Origin: JBAIYU01 sp036763085 | GTDB taxonomy: Bacteria; Bacillota; Negativicutes; DSM-1736; Dendrosporobacteraceae | Length of the DNA stretch: 64,000 bases | Assembly: GCF_036763085.1 (NCBI RefSeq) | Contig: NZ_JBAIYU010000010.1 | Span: 496,001-560,000 of the forward strand | Direction: 5' to 3' | Shown: piece after piece, positions 53,530 through 61,700 of the stretch | Layout of the letters: each line of letters starts with the position of its first letter | How positions within the stretch are numbered: the first letter of the stretch is position 1 | Notes under the pieces: generated by a model | The model's database searches: none | What the model was told of the DNA's origin: nothing | What the model saw: the letters and a program-made list of their open reading frames with translations, nothing else | Translations under genes and position numbers: made by a program

Positions 53530-54768
53530 TTACCTAAGAGGCAGCTGAGCTGCTAACTGCTCAGATGTTATAACAGTTGTATTTGCTTTCTTCACTAGCT
53601 CTCTATACAGATTAGTTGCCTTTCCTCCACTATAGTCACGCTGTTCGATAGGCGTATCTTCAAGTATTATTAACTTCTTAGCCTTAAAGGCTGCTCTAAG
53701 ATTATCGAGATTAAGATCGCCAAAACAAACATTGGTCAATATGGTGAGGTCAGCTTGAGCAATTTGCTCTCGATGCTGCTCGGCAGACTCTTCAGCAATA
53801 ACACTAAAGGGCGGAATAAATATACCGGGTATTTTAAAGGCTTTGGCCGCTTCGGCATCGGCATCGCCTTCAGCTAACACTCCGCATGTTATATTGCAGC
53901 CACGCTCATATAATAGCCGCAATACAGCACCAGCAGTACCACCGCCGCCAATAACATGAACCTTCCTTTGCGAACATACGCTGTCATGCGCAGCATAAGT
54001 ATGCAAGTCTAGCGCACCAGTTACCTTGTTGGTAAAAACAGCAGCCTGCATACCATAGGCAGTCTTCAAGTTTTCTTCCGTAATAACCTTAGACGGCACT
54101 CCATCAGCAACAATACTGCCTCCGGCTATAAGAATCAGACGAGAGCAGAATTTAGCGGCTAGCTTTAAATCATGGGCGACTATCAGCATAGTTTTTCCCT
54201 GACTGCACATATTCTGGCAATAGCGAAACATTTCTTCCTGATACACCAAATCCAAACTGGCTGTCGGTTCATCCAAAAAAACCAGCTGAGTTTGCTGCGC
54301 CAGCACCTTCGCCAAAAGTATCCGCTGCCTTTGACCTCCAGAGACACATTCAACTGGTGTATCAGCCAAATCAGATACACCGGTAAACTTCATAAACTCG
54401 AGGGCAATTTCAATATCCTGCTGACGCTCATTCTGCCACCATTTCAAATGTGGATACCGCCCTGCGAGTACTAGCTCTAAGCCAGTATACCCAAAGCCGA
54501 TGTTAAGCTCCTGCTGCATGTAAGCAACCTGCAGTGCCAATTGTTTGTCCTTTAAACCGGCGATATTTTGACCATATAGACGTATCATTCCGTCAGCCGG
54601 CGGTAAAAGGCCGCGCAGACACCTTAGCAGCGTACTTTTGCCAGCAGCGTTAGGACCGATTATGCCAATAAACTCCCCAACATTAGCTGAAAAACTAACG
54701 TCCTGCAGAATTGTTTTCGAGCCCAGTACCACTTTGAGGTTGTTAACATCTAATAGCTGCTGATTCAT
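53530..54768 (-). CDS. btuD: BtuD-type ABC ATPase with C-terminal Rossmann-like domain
   Basis: A 412-residue protein. N-terminal 255 residues are a cobalamin/iron-type ATPase: GPNAAGKST, MQQELNIGFGYTGLELVLAG, VSGGQRQR, LVFLDEPTASLDL, VAHD. The remaining about 145 residues begin RKVHVIGGGGTAGAVLRLLYERG, a dinucleotide-binding-like motif, followed by ADLTILTNVCFG and KKLIILEDTP. Usual BtuD is about 250 residues. The function of the added domain is unknown. ATG overlaps the permease stop by 4 bp. Confidence 0.85.
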   Translation of the reverse strand: MNQQLLDVNNLKVVLGSKTILQDVSFSANVGEFIGIIGPNAAGKSTLLRCLRGLLPPADGMIRLYGQNIAGLKDKQLALQVAYMQQELNIGFGYTGLELVLAGRYPHLKWWQNERQQDIEIALEFMKFTGVSDLADTPVECVSGGQRQRILLAKVLAQQTQLVFLDEPTASLDLVYQEEMFRYCQNMCSQGKTMLIVAHDLKLAAKFCSRLILIAGGSIVADGVPSKVITEENLKTAYGMQAAVFTNKVTGALDLHTYAAHDSVCSQRKVHVIGGGGTAGAVLRLLYERGCNITCGVLAEGDADAEAAKAFKIPGIFIPPFSVIAEESAEQHREQIAQADLTILTNVCFGDLNLDNLRAAFKAKKLIILEDTPIEQRDYSGGKATNLYRELVKKANTTVITSEQLAAQLPLR

Positions 54769-55805
54769 GCCGCACCCCTTTCTTGCTTCAATTTATGAAG
54801 CAAATAAAGGAAGTATGGTGCGCCAACAAGGGCCGTCATAATACCGACTCTTATTTCTGTCGGCTGAATTAATACCCGCCCTACAGTATCACAAGCTACA
54901 AGAAATATGCTTCCCGCCAAAGCACTTGCTGGAAGCAATATCCGATGATCCGGTCCCAGTAAAAGCCGCATAATATGCGGTACAACAAGACCAATAAAGC
55001 TGATTGTCCCACTTACACATACTGCCGAAGCGGTGGTAACTGCCGTGATAAAGAGCAGCAGCAGCCGGAAAAAGAACACCGGGACGCCTACCGACCGTGC
55101 TTCTTGGTCACCTAAAACCAATATATTTATATGTCTTGCTAATAAACAAAGCACGAAAATTCCAATGATAATCGGACCAACAGTAAGGTAAACGTGTTCC
55201 CAGCGCCGATAATCCAAGCCTCCAACCATCCAAAATAAAAACTCGCGCAACCGTTGTTCATTCAGCAGCGTCAAAATTCCTGAGGTAATTGCTCCCATGA
55301 ACATACTGACAGCAATGCCTGCCAGCAGTAAAATCATTACAGGAATTTTGCCATCTCGCATTGCCAGCAGAATAATCAACGCAATAGCCAGTAAAGACCC
55401 CGCTAGTGCTAATAACGGCATGTAAAAAAAACTCTGCGAAGTAAGCCCGAGGGCTATGGCAATAACAGCTCCCAGCGATGCCCCGCTAGATACGCCGATA
55501 ATTCCCGGATCAGCTAAAGGATTACTGAATATTCCCTGCATTACTGCCCCCGAGATACCTAGTGCCGCGCCCACTAAAATTCCCACTAGTACACGCGGCA
55601 AGCGAATGTACCAAAAGACTGAGTGCTGCTCTGGTGTCAAAAACACCTCGGCAGCTCCGGGAGCATTGAGTTTAGCAGCAATTGTTCCTACTATCTTTAT
55701 AAAAGGCACAGTAACCTGTCCAATAGATAAAGAAACAAGCGCTACAATGCCCAGTAGAACACTCATTGTTATAAGGAATACTCCTTTATCATGAATTTTT
55801 CTCAT
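54765..55805 (-). CDS. btuC: BtuC-type corrinoid ABC permease
   Basis: A 346-residue polytopic permease of the FecCD family: IRLPRVLVGILVGAALGISGAVMQGIFSNPLADPG, GVSSGASLGAVIA, VSGTISFIGLVVPHIMRLL and a C-terminal GIMTALVGAPYFLYLL. Between btuF-like and btuD-like genes within the riboswitch-3 operon. Confidence 0.9.
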   Translation of the reverse strand: MRKIHDKGVFLITMSVLLGIVALVSLSIGQVTVPFIKIVGTIAAKLNAPGAAEVFLTPEQHSVFWYIRLPRVLVGILVGAALGISGAVMQGIFSNPLADPGIIGVSSGASLGAVIAIALGLTSQSFFYMPLLALAGSLLAIALIILLAMRDGKIPVMILLLAGIAVSMFMGAITSGILTLLNEQRLREFLFWMVGGLDYRRWEHVYLTVGPIIIGIFVLCLLARHINILVLGDQEARSVGVPVFFFRLLLLFITAVTTASAVCVSGTISFIGLVVPHIMRLLLGPDHRILLPASALAGSIFLVACDTVGRVLIQPTEIRVGIMTALVGAPYFLYLLHKLKQERGAA

Positions 55806-55823
55806 ACTCCAGCCTTTCTTATG

Positions 55824-56768
55824 CTATTTATCCTGCGGATATGCGGCATTGGCAATATCTCGTATTCCGTATACGATATATTGGGATGAGCTGTCCTGAT
55901 ACTTGCCATCAGCCGCAACTAAGCGGTCATTTTGTATAGCTTTTACAGCCTGCAGACCAGGATCATTTCTTATATCGTCATAATATTTTTTCATATCTGT
56001 TTTGCCGCTGTAATCCCATGTTGGCATAATAAATACATCGGGATTAATCTGCACAATTTGTTCCTTAGATAGAATGTCATGGCTATTTAAACATGCCAGC
56101 GATGCACCATTATTAACCCCGGCTAGTTTGCACATATCCTCAAACAAGCTGCCTTTGCCATCAGTTCCGCCCATTAAGGTAAAACGAATTACAGTTTTGC
56201 GCTCGTTATGAGGAATACTATGAACTCTTTCAGTAACAGCGGCTAGCTCTCTGTCCATTTTAGTAATAACCGTGGTGCCCCTTGCCTCTGCGCCCAACAC
56301 CCGTGCTAACTCGGTAATTGACTGTTTAACTTCCTCGATATTAGTTGGAGTATGATATACATATACATTAACCCCAGCATCTCGTAGTATTTGGATAAGT
56401 TCGCCGGAATGCCAATCTGGGATAAGGACTAAATCAGGCTGCAGTGCTATTATTTGCTCAGGATTGGCCCTGACTTTATTAGCGACAAGCTTGGCTTGCT
56501 CGGTTATGCAGGATATGTTCGTATCTTCAGAGATAGCACTCAAAGCGGCAATGCGTTCTATTGGTACTAAATCAACCAGTATCTCATCAGTACCAATTGA
56601 CAGCGAAACAATTCGCTGGGGCTGACCGGGAAGCTTTACTATATATCCTTGATAATCTTTAAACTCATAACCCCACTGCCCTGGCGTTAGTCCTGATTGA
56701 CCTCTATTGCAGCCGCTTAGCAGTATGACCAGCAGCATAATTATTAAGAACCAAAATAACCGCCGCAC
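55824..56768 (-). CDS. btuF: BtuF-type corrinoid-binding lipoprotein
   Basis: A 314-residue binding protein with lipobox LLSGC, then IVKLPGQPQRIVSLSIGTDEIL, LQPDLVLIPDWHSGEL and MPTWDYSGKTD. Class III fold. GTG start with AAGGAGGG upstream, 1 bp after the TIM-barrel gene. Ligand inferred from the riboswitch context. Confidence 0.87.
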   Translation of the reverse strand: MRRLFWFLIIMLLVILLSGCNRGQSGLTPGQWGYEFKDYQGYIVKLPGQPQRIVSLSIGTDEILVDLVPIERIAALSAISEDTNISCITEQAKLVANKVRANPEQIIALQPDLVLIPDWHSGELIQILRDAGVNVYVYHTPTNIEEVKQSITELARVLGAEARGTTVITKMDRELAAVTERVHSIPHNERKTVIRFTLMGGTDGKGSLFEDMCKLAGVNNGASLACLNSHDILSKEQIVQINPDVFIMPTWDYSGKTDMKKYYDDIRNDPGLQAVKAIQNDRLVAADGKYQDSSSQYIVYGIRDIANAAYPQDK

Positions 56769-56769
56769 T

Positions 56770-57738
56770 TTAGCCCTCCTTGTTACATCCCAGCGCTTGC
56801 TGTTGGGTGAAAATTTTCTGCGACCAGCCAGTTAAATCTTCGTTAATAAACTCATGTACTAGATACTTTGGTTTTATATAGTCTACAAGTCTCTTAACAG
56901 CACTTGTTCTAAAAGGTAAATGCTGATCAATTTTCATTACGTGCTCCATCACATCAGCAACTGTAATTTCTCCAGTCACTTGCTGTGCTTGACTGTTTTT
57001 TAAATATTCACCGGAAAGCGAACAATGCAGATGTATTCCCTTTATAGACTCACAGTAAACTCCTAAGTTTTCCACCGTCTTGATAATATAATCGACACCG
57101 TCTGCTTCGGTTTTAAGGGCAGGGTTAGTATTCATCAGATGTCCAGTGTCCAGCATAATGCCAACGTTACGATGCTTAACACTATCGAGCAGTTTAGCTG
57201 TCACCGCCTTATCCAACAATGTAAGCCCCGGCCACCATAAATTCTCAAACAGCAATTCCATACCTGGTGGAATATCCTCCGCAAGAGCATTGACAACCTC
57301 TATAACTGCGTTGATAACTTCATTGTCATCTGCACTAAAAGACCATTTAAATAATTCAGCTGTTTTGGCATGGCTAACATGAAAAACTATATATTTTGCT
57401 TCGGCCGCCTTAGCTCGGCGAATATTCTCGCGAAATGTCTCCAGCCATTCCAAAGGGTCTAGAGTACCATAATAAGCTTTTATGTCAGCTTCATTGGTAA
57501 ACTGGCGCAGCAGTGCTTGCTTATCGCCCCGCCAAAAATCCAACCAGCATGGCCAAAACATAAGATGCACGCCATGTATCCATTCTTTTTTATGAACTCG
57601 TGCATCCCATGGCGCACATATCATCATTTCGACTCCGTCTAGGTGATGATAGTTCAGAAAAGCCCGTAAAAGCTGCGAACTATCTCTTATAAGTTCTCTA
57701 TCGGAACTATAATTGGATAAATTCACAAGTTGAAGCAT
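56770..57738 (-). CDS. cbiR: CbiR-like TIM-barrel protein (AP-endonuclease-2 superfamily)
   Basis: A 322-residue TIM barrel of the xylose-isomerase-like/AP endonuclease 2 superfamily: LDGVEMMICAPWD, AKYIVFHVSHAKT, MELLFENLWWPGL, VGIMLDTGHLMN and KGIHLHCSLSGEYL supply metal ligands (Glu, Asp, His). CbiR of Akkermansia belongs to this superfamily, removes the lower ligand of cobamides for remodelling and sits near corrinoid uptake genes; that makes CbiR the best reading here. A sugar isomerase or hydroxypyruvate-type enzyme would make less sense between a corrinoid receptor and BtuFCD. Confidence 0.65.
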   Translation of the reverse strand: MLQLVNLSNYSSDRELIRDSSQLLRAFLNYHHLDGVEMMICAPWDARVHKKEWIHGVHLMFWPCWLDFWRGDKQALLRQFTNEADIKAYYGTLDPLEWLETFRENIRRAKAAEAKYIVFHVSHAKTAELFKWSFSADDNEVINAVIEVVNALAEDIPPGMELLFENLWWPGLTLLDKAVTAKLLDSVKHRNVGIMLDTGHLMNTNPALKTEADGVDYIIKTVENLGVYCESIKGIHLHCSLSGEYLKNSQAQQVTGEITVADVMEHVMKIDQHLPFRTSAVKRLVDYIKPKYLVHEFINEDLTGWSQKIFTQQQALGCNKEG

Positions 57739-57779
57739 GTGTATTTCCTTTTCATATATTTAATCAACTCTGGCCGAAC

Positions 57780-59675
57780 CTATATCACGGCCCTGACGCC
57801 TAACAGGAAGCTGCGCCCGCCGTTAGGATATCCTGCAACGCCGTCATAGTAAGCATCAAAGATATTATTGACAGTTAAAAATACGGTACGACTATTGTCT
57901 AATTTATAATTGATGTTTGAATCCCACAGCCAATAACTTTTCGCAATAAATTGGTTATAATCGTAATTTTCCCGCCTCATTAACGCCGTCCCCTTAATGT
58001 CGGCACTAATTTTATCCTGTGAATATAGAACGCCAACATTCCAGGTCTTATCCGGTACTTTTGCATCTTTTTTATAATCGCTGTCCCCGCTCTTATTTTG
58101 GATATTTAGATAACTGAAACCGACGTAGCCTTGCAGTGCCTGGTTAAAGTTTTTACTTAGCTGCAGTTCAATACCTTCAGCTTTCCGCTTATCTACGTTG
58201 GATGGCACCCAATGCTGATTATTGGGAACTGTACTAATATCTTTCCAGGCAATAGCATCATCTAATTTACGATAAAAGTATGTAAATTTGCCGCTAGTAG
58301 TGCTATCAAACTTATGCTTAATCCCAAAATCACTGCTCCAGCCTGTTTCTGGTTTAAGATTTGGATTTCCATCATAGGTATAGGTTGTAGAACCCCAGGT
58401 TTCAACTGAGTGCGGCCAGTATAAATCATCGAAACGCGGGGCATTGAATACCTCCCCCCAAGATACATAATAGGAGGTCTTATCGCTCACCTTATAGTTT
58501 AATGAAGCCTGAGGGGTAGTTTGATTACCATAAACGTCATGGTTGTCATAACGGACGCCTAGAACGACCCCGACTTTATTATTCAAGTCCCATTTGTCCT
58601 GAACGTAAAGTCCTGTCAAGTCTGTCTGCTTATTACCATACTCGGTGCTTTTTATTTTATCTTGACGCCAATCTAATCCGGCAGTAAACAAATGCTTATC
58701 AGTAACTTTATTATCTGTCTGATAGTTAAAACCTGACACTGTAACATCATGGCCAGCACCATCATAACGACGGTTATTAGTATTCTGATAATATCTAGCT
58801 TGATAGCCATTGTCGTCATCATTACGATTTTTATATGCTAAATCCCAATTATTTTGCTGGGTTTTATCAAATTTTTGGGCAATCGCATTGCCTTGGCTTT
58901 CATCCCTAAAGTATTCATACGAAAAAGTCAAATCACCATCATTTATTTTTTGATCTAAACGTAAGGTATAGGCATCCTGATCAGAACCTGTATGGTTTAC
59001 GGTTTTACTATTCCCATCACTATAGTTGCCGATGTTTCTAATATCCGTGCTAAAATACCAGCCGGAATCACCATGCCGCCCCTCATTAGTCAAGCTGATA
59101 CTGCTGCTATCCCAATTGCCGCCTGCTACTTTCAGTGTAGTCTCATTCTTTTCTCCCTGTTTGGTAATGATGTTAATTATACCGCCAACTGCATCGGCGC
59201 CGTATAAAGCTGATTTACCGCCTTTTACTATTTCAATCCGCTCAATATTTTCTATTCCCACAAAGCTGGATAATTTGGCGGTTGACATCCCAAAGCCGCC
59301 AATCCCATTAGGTAAATTCATGCGCCTTCCATCAATCATCACGATAATCTGTTCACTGCCATTGATAAACGCGGCACTATTGCTGCCAGGTGTTCCATAG
59401 CTTCTTACATGTATACCTGGTAAGTGCTGCAGCACCTCGCCTAGATTACGATAGTTTCCTTTTTCTAGCTGCTCACGGCTGATAATTTCTACGTTGGCGG
59501 CTGTCTCGGAAACTTTTGTTGATATCCGATTGGCTGTTACCACCACTTGATCCAGATAGAACTGCTCTCCCCCCTCTTGGTTAGCATAAGTAGTTGGCAT
59601 GCTTTGCAACAGTATTGTACTGCCTAAAATACAGGTATAAATAATATTTTTAGTCAAACTTATCTTTATAGTCAC
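57780..59675 (-). CDS. btuB: TonB-dependent outer-membrane receptor 2 (BtuB-like)
   Basis: A 631-residue receptor: signal peptide (TIKISLTKNIIYTCILGS, cut after YANQ or so), TonB box YLDQVVVTANR, plug with LGEVLQHLPGIHVRSYG, VMIDGRRMNLPNG, IERIEIVKGGKSALYGADAVGGIIN, then the barrel. GTG at 59675 has AGGAGG nine bases upstream. The frame stays open for 88 more codons upstream, but these translate the riboswitch RNA and are rejected. First gene after riboswitch 3. Confidence 0.88.
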   Translation of the reverse strand: MTIKISLTKNIIYTCILGSTILLQSMPTTYANQEGGEQFYLDQVVVTANRISTKVSETAANVEIISREQLEKGNYRNLGEVLQHLPGIHVRSYGTPGSNSAAFINGSEQIIVMIDGRRMNLPNGIGGFGMSTAKLSSFVGIENIERIEIVKGGKSALYGADAVGGIINIITKQGEKNETTLKVAGGNWDSSSISLTNEGRHGDSGWYFSTDIRNIGNYSDGNSKTVNHTGSDQDAYTLRLDQKINDGDLTFSYEYFRDESQGNAIAQKFDKTQQNNWDLAYKNRNDDDNGYQARYYQNTNNRRYDGAGHDVTVSGFNYQTDNKVTDKHLFTAGLDWRQDKIKSTEYGNKQTDLTGLYVQDKWDLNNKVGVVLGVRYDNHDVYGNQTTPQASLNYKVSDKTSYYVSWGEVFNAPRFDDLYWPHSVETWGSTTYTYDGNPNLKPETGWSSDFGIKHKFDSTTSGKFTYFYRKLDDAIAWKDISTVPNNQHWVPSNVDKRKAEGIELQLSKNFNQALQGYVGFSYLNIQNKSGDSDYKKDAKVPDKTWNVGVLYSQDKISADIKGTALMRRENYDYNQFIAKSYWLWDSNINYKLDNSRTVFLTVNNIFDAYYDGVAGYPNGGRSFLLGVRAVI

Positions 59676-59742
59676 TTTTCTTCCTCCTGATTTTAAATTT
59701 GTATAATTATTAACATCCTCACCCCAGCAGCAGTACTCAAAC

Positions 59743-59771
59743 AAAAAATCTCCCTCCAATAGAGAGGGAGA
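59743..59771 (-). terminator. Second terminator after riboswitch 3
   Basis: Minus-strand ATCTCCCTC/GAGGGAGAT type stem (59748-59756 with 59763-59771) followed by TTTTTTG. Confidence 0.85.
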
Positions 59772-59792
59772 TATACAAATAAGTTTACCTAT

Positions 59793-59821
59793 AAAAATCC
59801 CGGCGTATAAATACGCCGGGA
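59793..59821 (-). terminator. First terminator after riboswitch 3
   Basis: tcccggcgtat/atacgccggga, an 11-bp perfect stem with a 2-base loop, followed on the minus strand by TTTTTAT. Only 25 nt from the riboswitch 3' end. Confidence 0.85.
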
Positions 59822-59844
59822 CGAAATAAGCACACCAAATAGTG

Positions 59845-60048
59845 TACAAATCCCCTCCCCATCGCTCGCGGGTCAAACGGTGATTGATATATAGGCAGTT
59901 CTCCTGGCTCTGGATCATCGCTTGCTCAAGCCTTCCCAAGACATTTGTCTCAGTGGCATCATTTGAGTTCGCTTCCCATTACAGTGGCGGGACCGCGCCG
60001 GCATTGCACCGGACTTCCCTATTAAGCCCTTGCGGGCACCTATACCAA
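59845..60048 (-). ncRNA. Cobalamin riboswitch 3 (receptor 2 and downstream uptake operon)
   Basis: Minus strand: GGTATAGGTGCCC, GGGCTTAATAGGGAAG, GCCGGCGCGGTCCCGCCACTG, GCCACTGAGACA, CTTGGGAAGGC and B12 box AGCCAGGAGAACTGCC. Two terminators follow. It lies between cbiK2 and receptor 2; its 5' end is only 27 bp from the cbiK2 stop, so no room is left for an independent promoter except inside cbiK2. Confidence 0.96.
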
Positions 60049-60074
60049 CATTTATTTAATTGTAAATAACTTAC

Positions 60075-60911
60075 TTAGTGCTTATGACAGCAATGTCCTG
60101 CCGGTTTTTCCATGGCTTCCTTTAAATGCTGTACATAAATATCCCCAATAGCTGCATTTTCACCTAACCCATGTAAATATACATCTACTTCGATGCCTGC
60201 CATATTCAACTGGGCTTTTGCCGAATCGTCCTCATCCCCAGCCATATCATTATATGCATGATCTCCTGCAACCAGCATAAAGGGCATTAACGTTACTTTT
60301 CGTACTTTGTTCTTTTTGAGTTTTTCAATGACTGTATCAAGTTCCGGAAACCCTTCAACAGTATAAAGAAAAACATTATTCAGACCGGCTTGTGCGAATT
60401 TCATCTGTAGAGCAGCATATGCCGCATTAGCCGGATGAACTCCTCCATGCCCCATAAAGATAACTGCTTCCTTCTCATTTAATGCCGGAAGCTGATTTTT
60501 AATGGCATTGATAGCAATTAAATAGTCGTCAGCGTGATCTTCCTGCCCCATGTAGTAAAGCAACGGACGTCCAAGAGCTATTCTGTCAAATGGCTTGTCC
60601 TTGACATGAGCGTACTGTACAACCATTCTTTTAATCTTCTCATATTCTTCCCCTGCGACAACGTGAAGGGGCTGGATGAATACCTCTTTATAACCCTCAG
60701 ATTGAAGCCTCGCCAACGCTTGTTGTTCAGTATCAATCTGAATACCATCACGCTCACTCAATCTTCTGATAACCATTCGGGACGTAAATGCTCTGCGCAC
60801 TTCATATTCTGGGAAGGCCTCCCTGATTTTATCTTCCACACTTTCAATATTTAGCTTCAATGCATCTGTATAGGTAGTACCAAAACTAACAACTAAAATG
60901 GCCTTTTTCAT
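60075..60911 (-). CDS. cbiK: Cytosolic sirohydrochlorin cobaltochelatase CbiK
   Basis: A 278-residue class II chelatase without signal peptide: KKAILVVSFGTTYTDALKLN, QPLHVVAGEEYEKI, FMGHGGVHPANAAYA and FMLVAGDHAYNDMAGDEDDS hold the metal-binding His. It inserts Co(II) into sirohydrochlorin in anaerobic corrin synthesis. The C-terminus HCCHKH is a likely metal-binding tail absent from the exported paralogue. ATG at 60911 has AGGAG upstream. Riboswitch 4 and two terminators precede it. Confidence 0.92.
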   Translation of the reverse strand: MKKAILVVSFGTTYTDALKLNIESVEDKIREAFPEYEVRRAFTSRMVIRRLSERDGIQIDTEQQALARLQSEGYKEVFIQPLHVVAGEEYEKIKRMVVQYAHVKDKPFDRIALGRPLLYYMGQEDHADDYLIAINAIKNQLPALNEKEAVIFMGHGGVHPANAAYAALQMKFAQAGLNNVFLYTVEGFPELDTVIEKLKKNKVRKVTLMPFMLVAGDHAYNDMAGDEDDSAKAQLNMAGIEVDVYLHGLGENAAIGDIYVQHLKEAMEKPAGHCCHKH

Positions 60912-60933
60912 TTTCCCAACTCCTTTATTAAAC

Positions 60934-60963
60934 AAAGAAATCTCCCTACCTTAAGAAGGGAGA
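60934..60963 (-). terminator. Second terminator after riboswitch 4
   Basis: tctccct (60941) with agggaga (60957), followed on the minus strand by TTTCTTTG; it ends about 20 bp before the cbiK2 start. Confidence 0.75.
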
Positions 60964-60985
60964 CATGCATAGCAGTATATCCTTA

Positions 60986-61017
60986 TAAAAATCCCGGAGT
61001 ATAAAAATACACCGGGA
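60986..61017 (-). terminator. First terminator after riboswitch 4
   Basis: tcccggagtat/atacaccggga stem (one mismatch) followed on the minus strand by TTTTTAT; same wording as the first terminator after riboswitch 3. Confidence 0.82.
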
Positions 61018-61044
61018 CGAAATAAGCACAATAGCAGAAACGCT

Positions 61045-61250
61045 GCGCAAATCCCCTCCCCATCGCTCGTGGGTAAAACGGTGACTTATATATAGGCAGT
61101 TCTCCTGGCTCTGGATCATCGCTTGGCCAAACCTTCCCAAGATTATTTATCTCAGTGGCATATTCTTGGCTTTACTCTCCCATTACAGTGGCGGGACCGC
61201 GCCGGTATTACACCGGTCTTCCCTATTAAGCCCCTTAGGGCACCTATACA
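61045..61250 (-). ncRNA. Cobalamin riboswitch 4 (cbiK2)
   Basis: Minus strand: TGTATAGGTGCCC, GGGCTTAATAGGGAAG, ACCGGCGCGGTCCCGCCACTG, GCCACTGAGA, TTGGGAAGG and B12 box AGCCAGGAGAACTGCC. Promoter TTGACA/TAATAC upstream (61279-61306), two terminators downstream. Confidence 0.96.
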
Positions 61251-61278
61251 AATATATGAAATTTTTCACTTATGTGTA

Positions 61279-61306
61279 GTATTACATGCGATTATCCGTT
61301 TGTCAA
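61279..61306 (-). promoter_or_regulatory. Promoter of riboswitch 4/cbiK2
   Basis: Minus strand TTGACA (61306-61301), 16-bp spacer, TAATAC (61284-61279), about 30 bp upstream of the riboswitch. Confidence 0.65.
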
Positions 61307-61331
61307 TCAAAAAAGGGATATTTTAATTCAA

Positions 61332-61700
61332 TCATATGTTCCTAGACGCTGTACCTGTTAACTTTAACTGTTCGCGTAAATGCTTATTGTCAGCTTCCAG
61401 TTTTGTAATCTTTTTAATTAGCACACTAATAATTTTGTCTTTATTCTCGTTATTTAAGTCTTCAGCAATACAAAATTGCTTCGAAAATTCCTGTTCACGC
61501 AATTCCTCAATTCTAGCACGTAAATCGGGATGATTATAAAGTGTCTTCTTGGCAACACAAGCAGTCAAGGCTACACTGTTAAAATTTACTGGCTGGCCAG
61601 AGCAAATCAAATATTGGATTGCATCGTTAACAAGTTGATACGTTCTCTCGCGTCTAGTTTGATGGAGACGCTTCAGCTTTTCAGTTCTATCACTCAGCAT
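61332..61700 (-). CDS. DUF6262/TnpC-like small helical protein
   Basis: A 122-residue protein with a basic N-terminus, a HTH-like segment (VNFNSVALTACVAKKTLYNHPDLRARIEELR) and a C-terminal coiled coil (LIKKITKLEADNKHLREQLK). This layout is that of TnpC/DUF6262 proteins usually found in Tn554-type transposons, but no recombinase is near. Its ATG overlaps the end of the ABC ATPase gene (11 bp), implying coupled translation. Role unknown. Confidence 0.6.
   Translation of the reverse strand: MLSDRTEKLKRLHQTRRERTYQLVNDAIQYLICSGQPVNFNSVALTACVAKKTLYNHPDLRARIEELREQEFSKQFCIAEDLNNENKDKIISVLIKKITKLEADNKHLREQLKLTGTASRNI

Noticed and set aside
59676..59939. 88-codon N-terminal extension of receptor 2
   Set aside because: It translates riboswitch 3 and the terminators; the GTG at 59675 has AGGAGG and begins a proper signal peptide.
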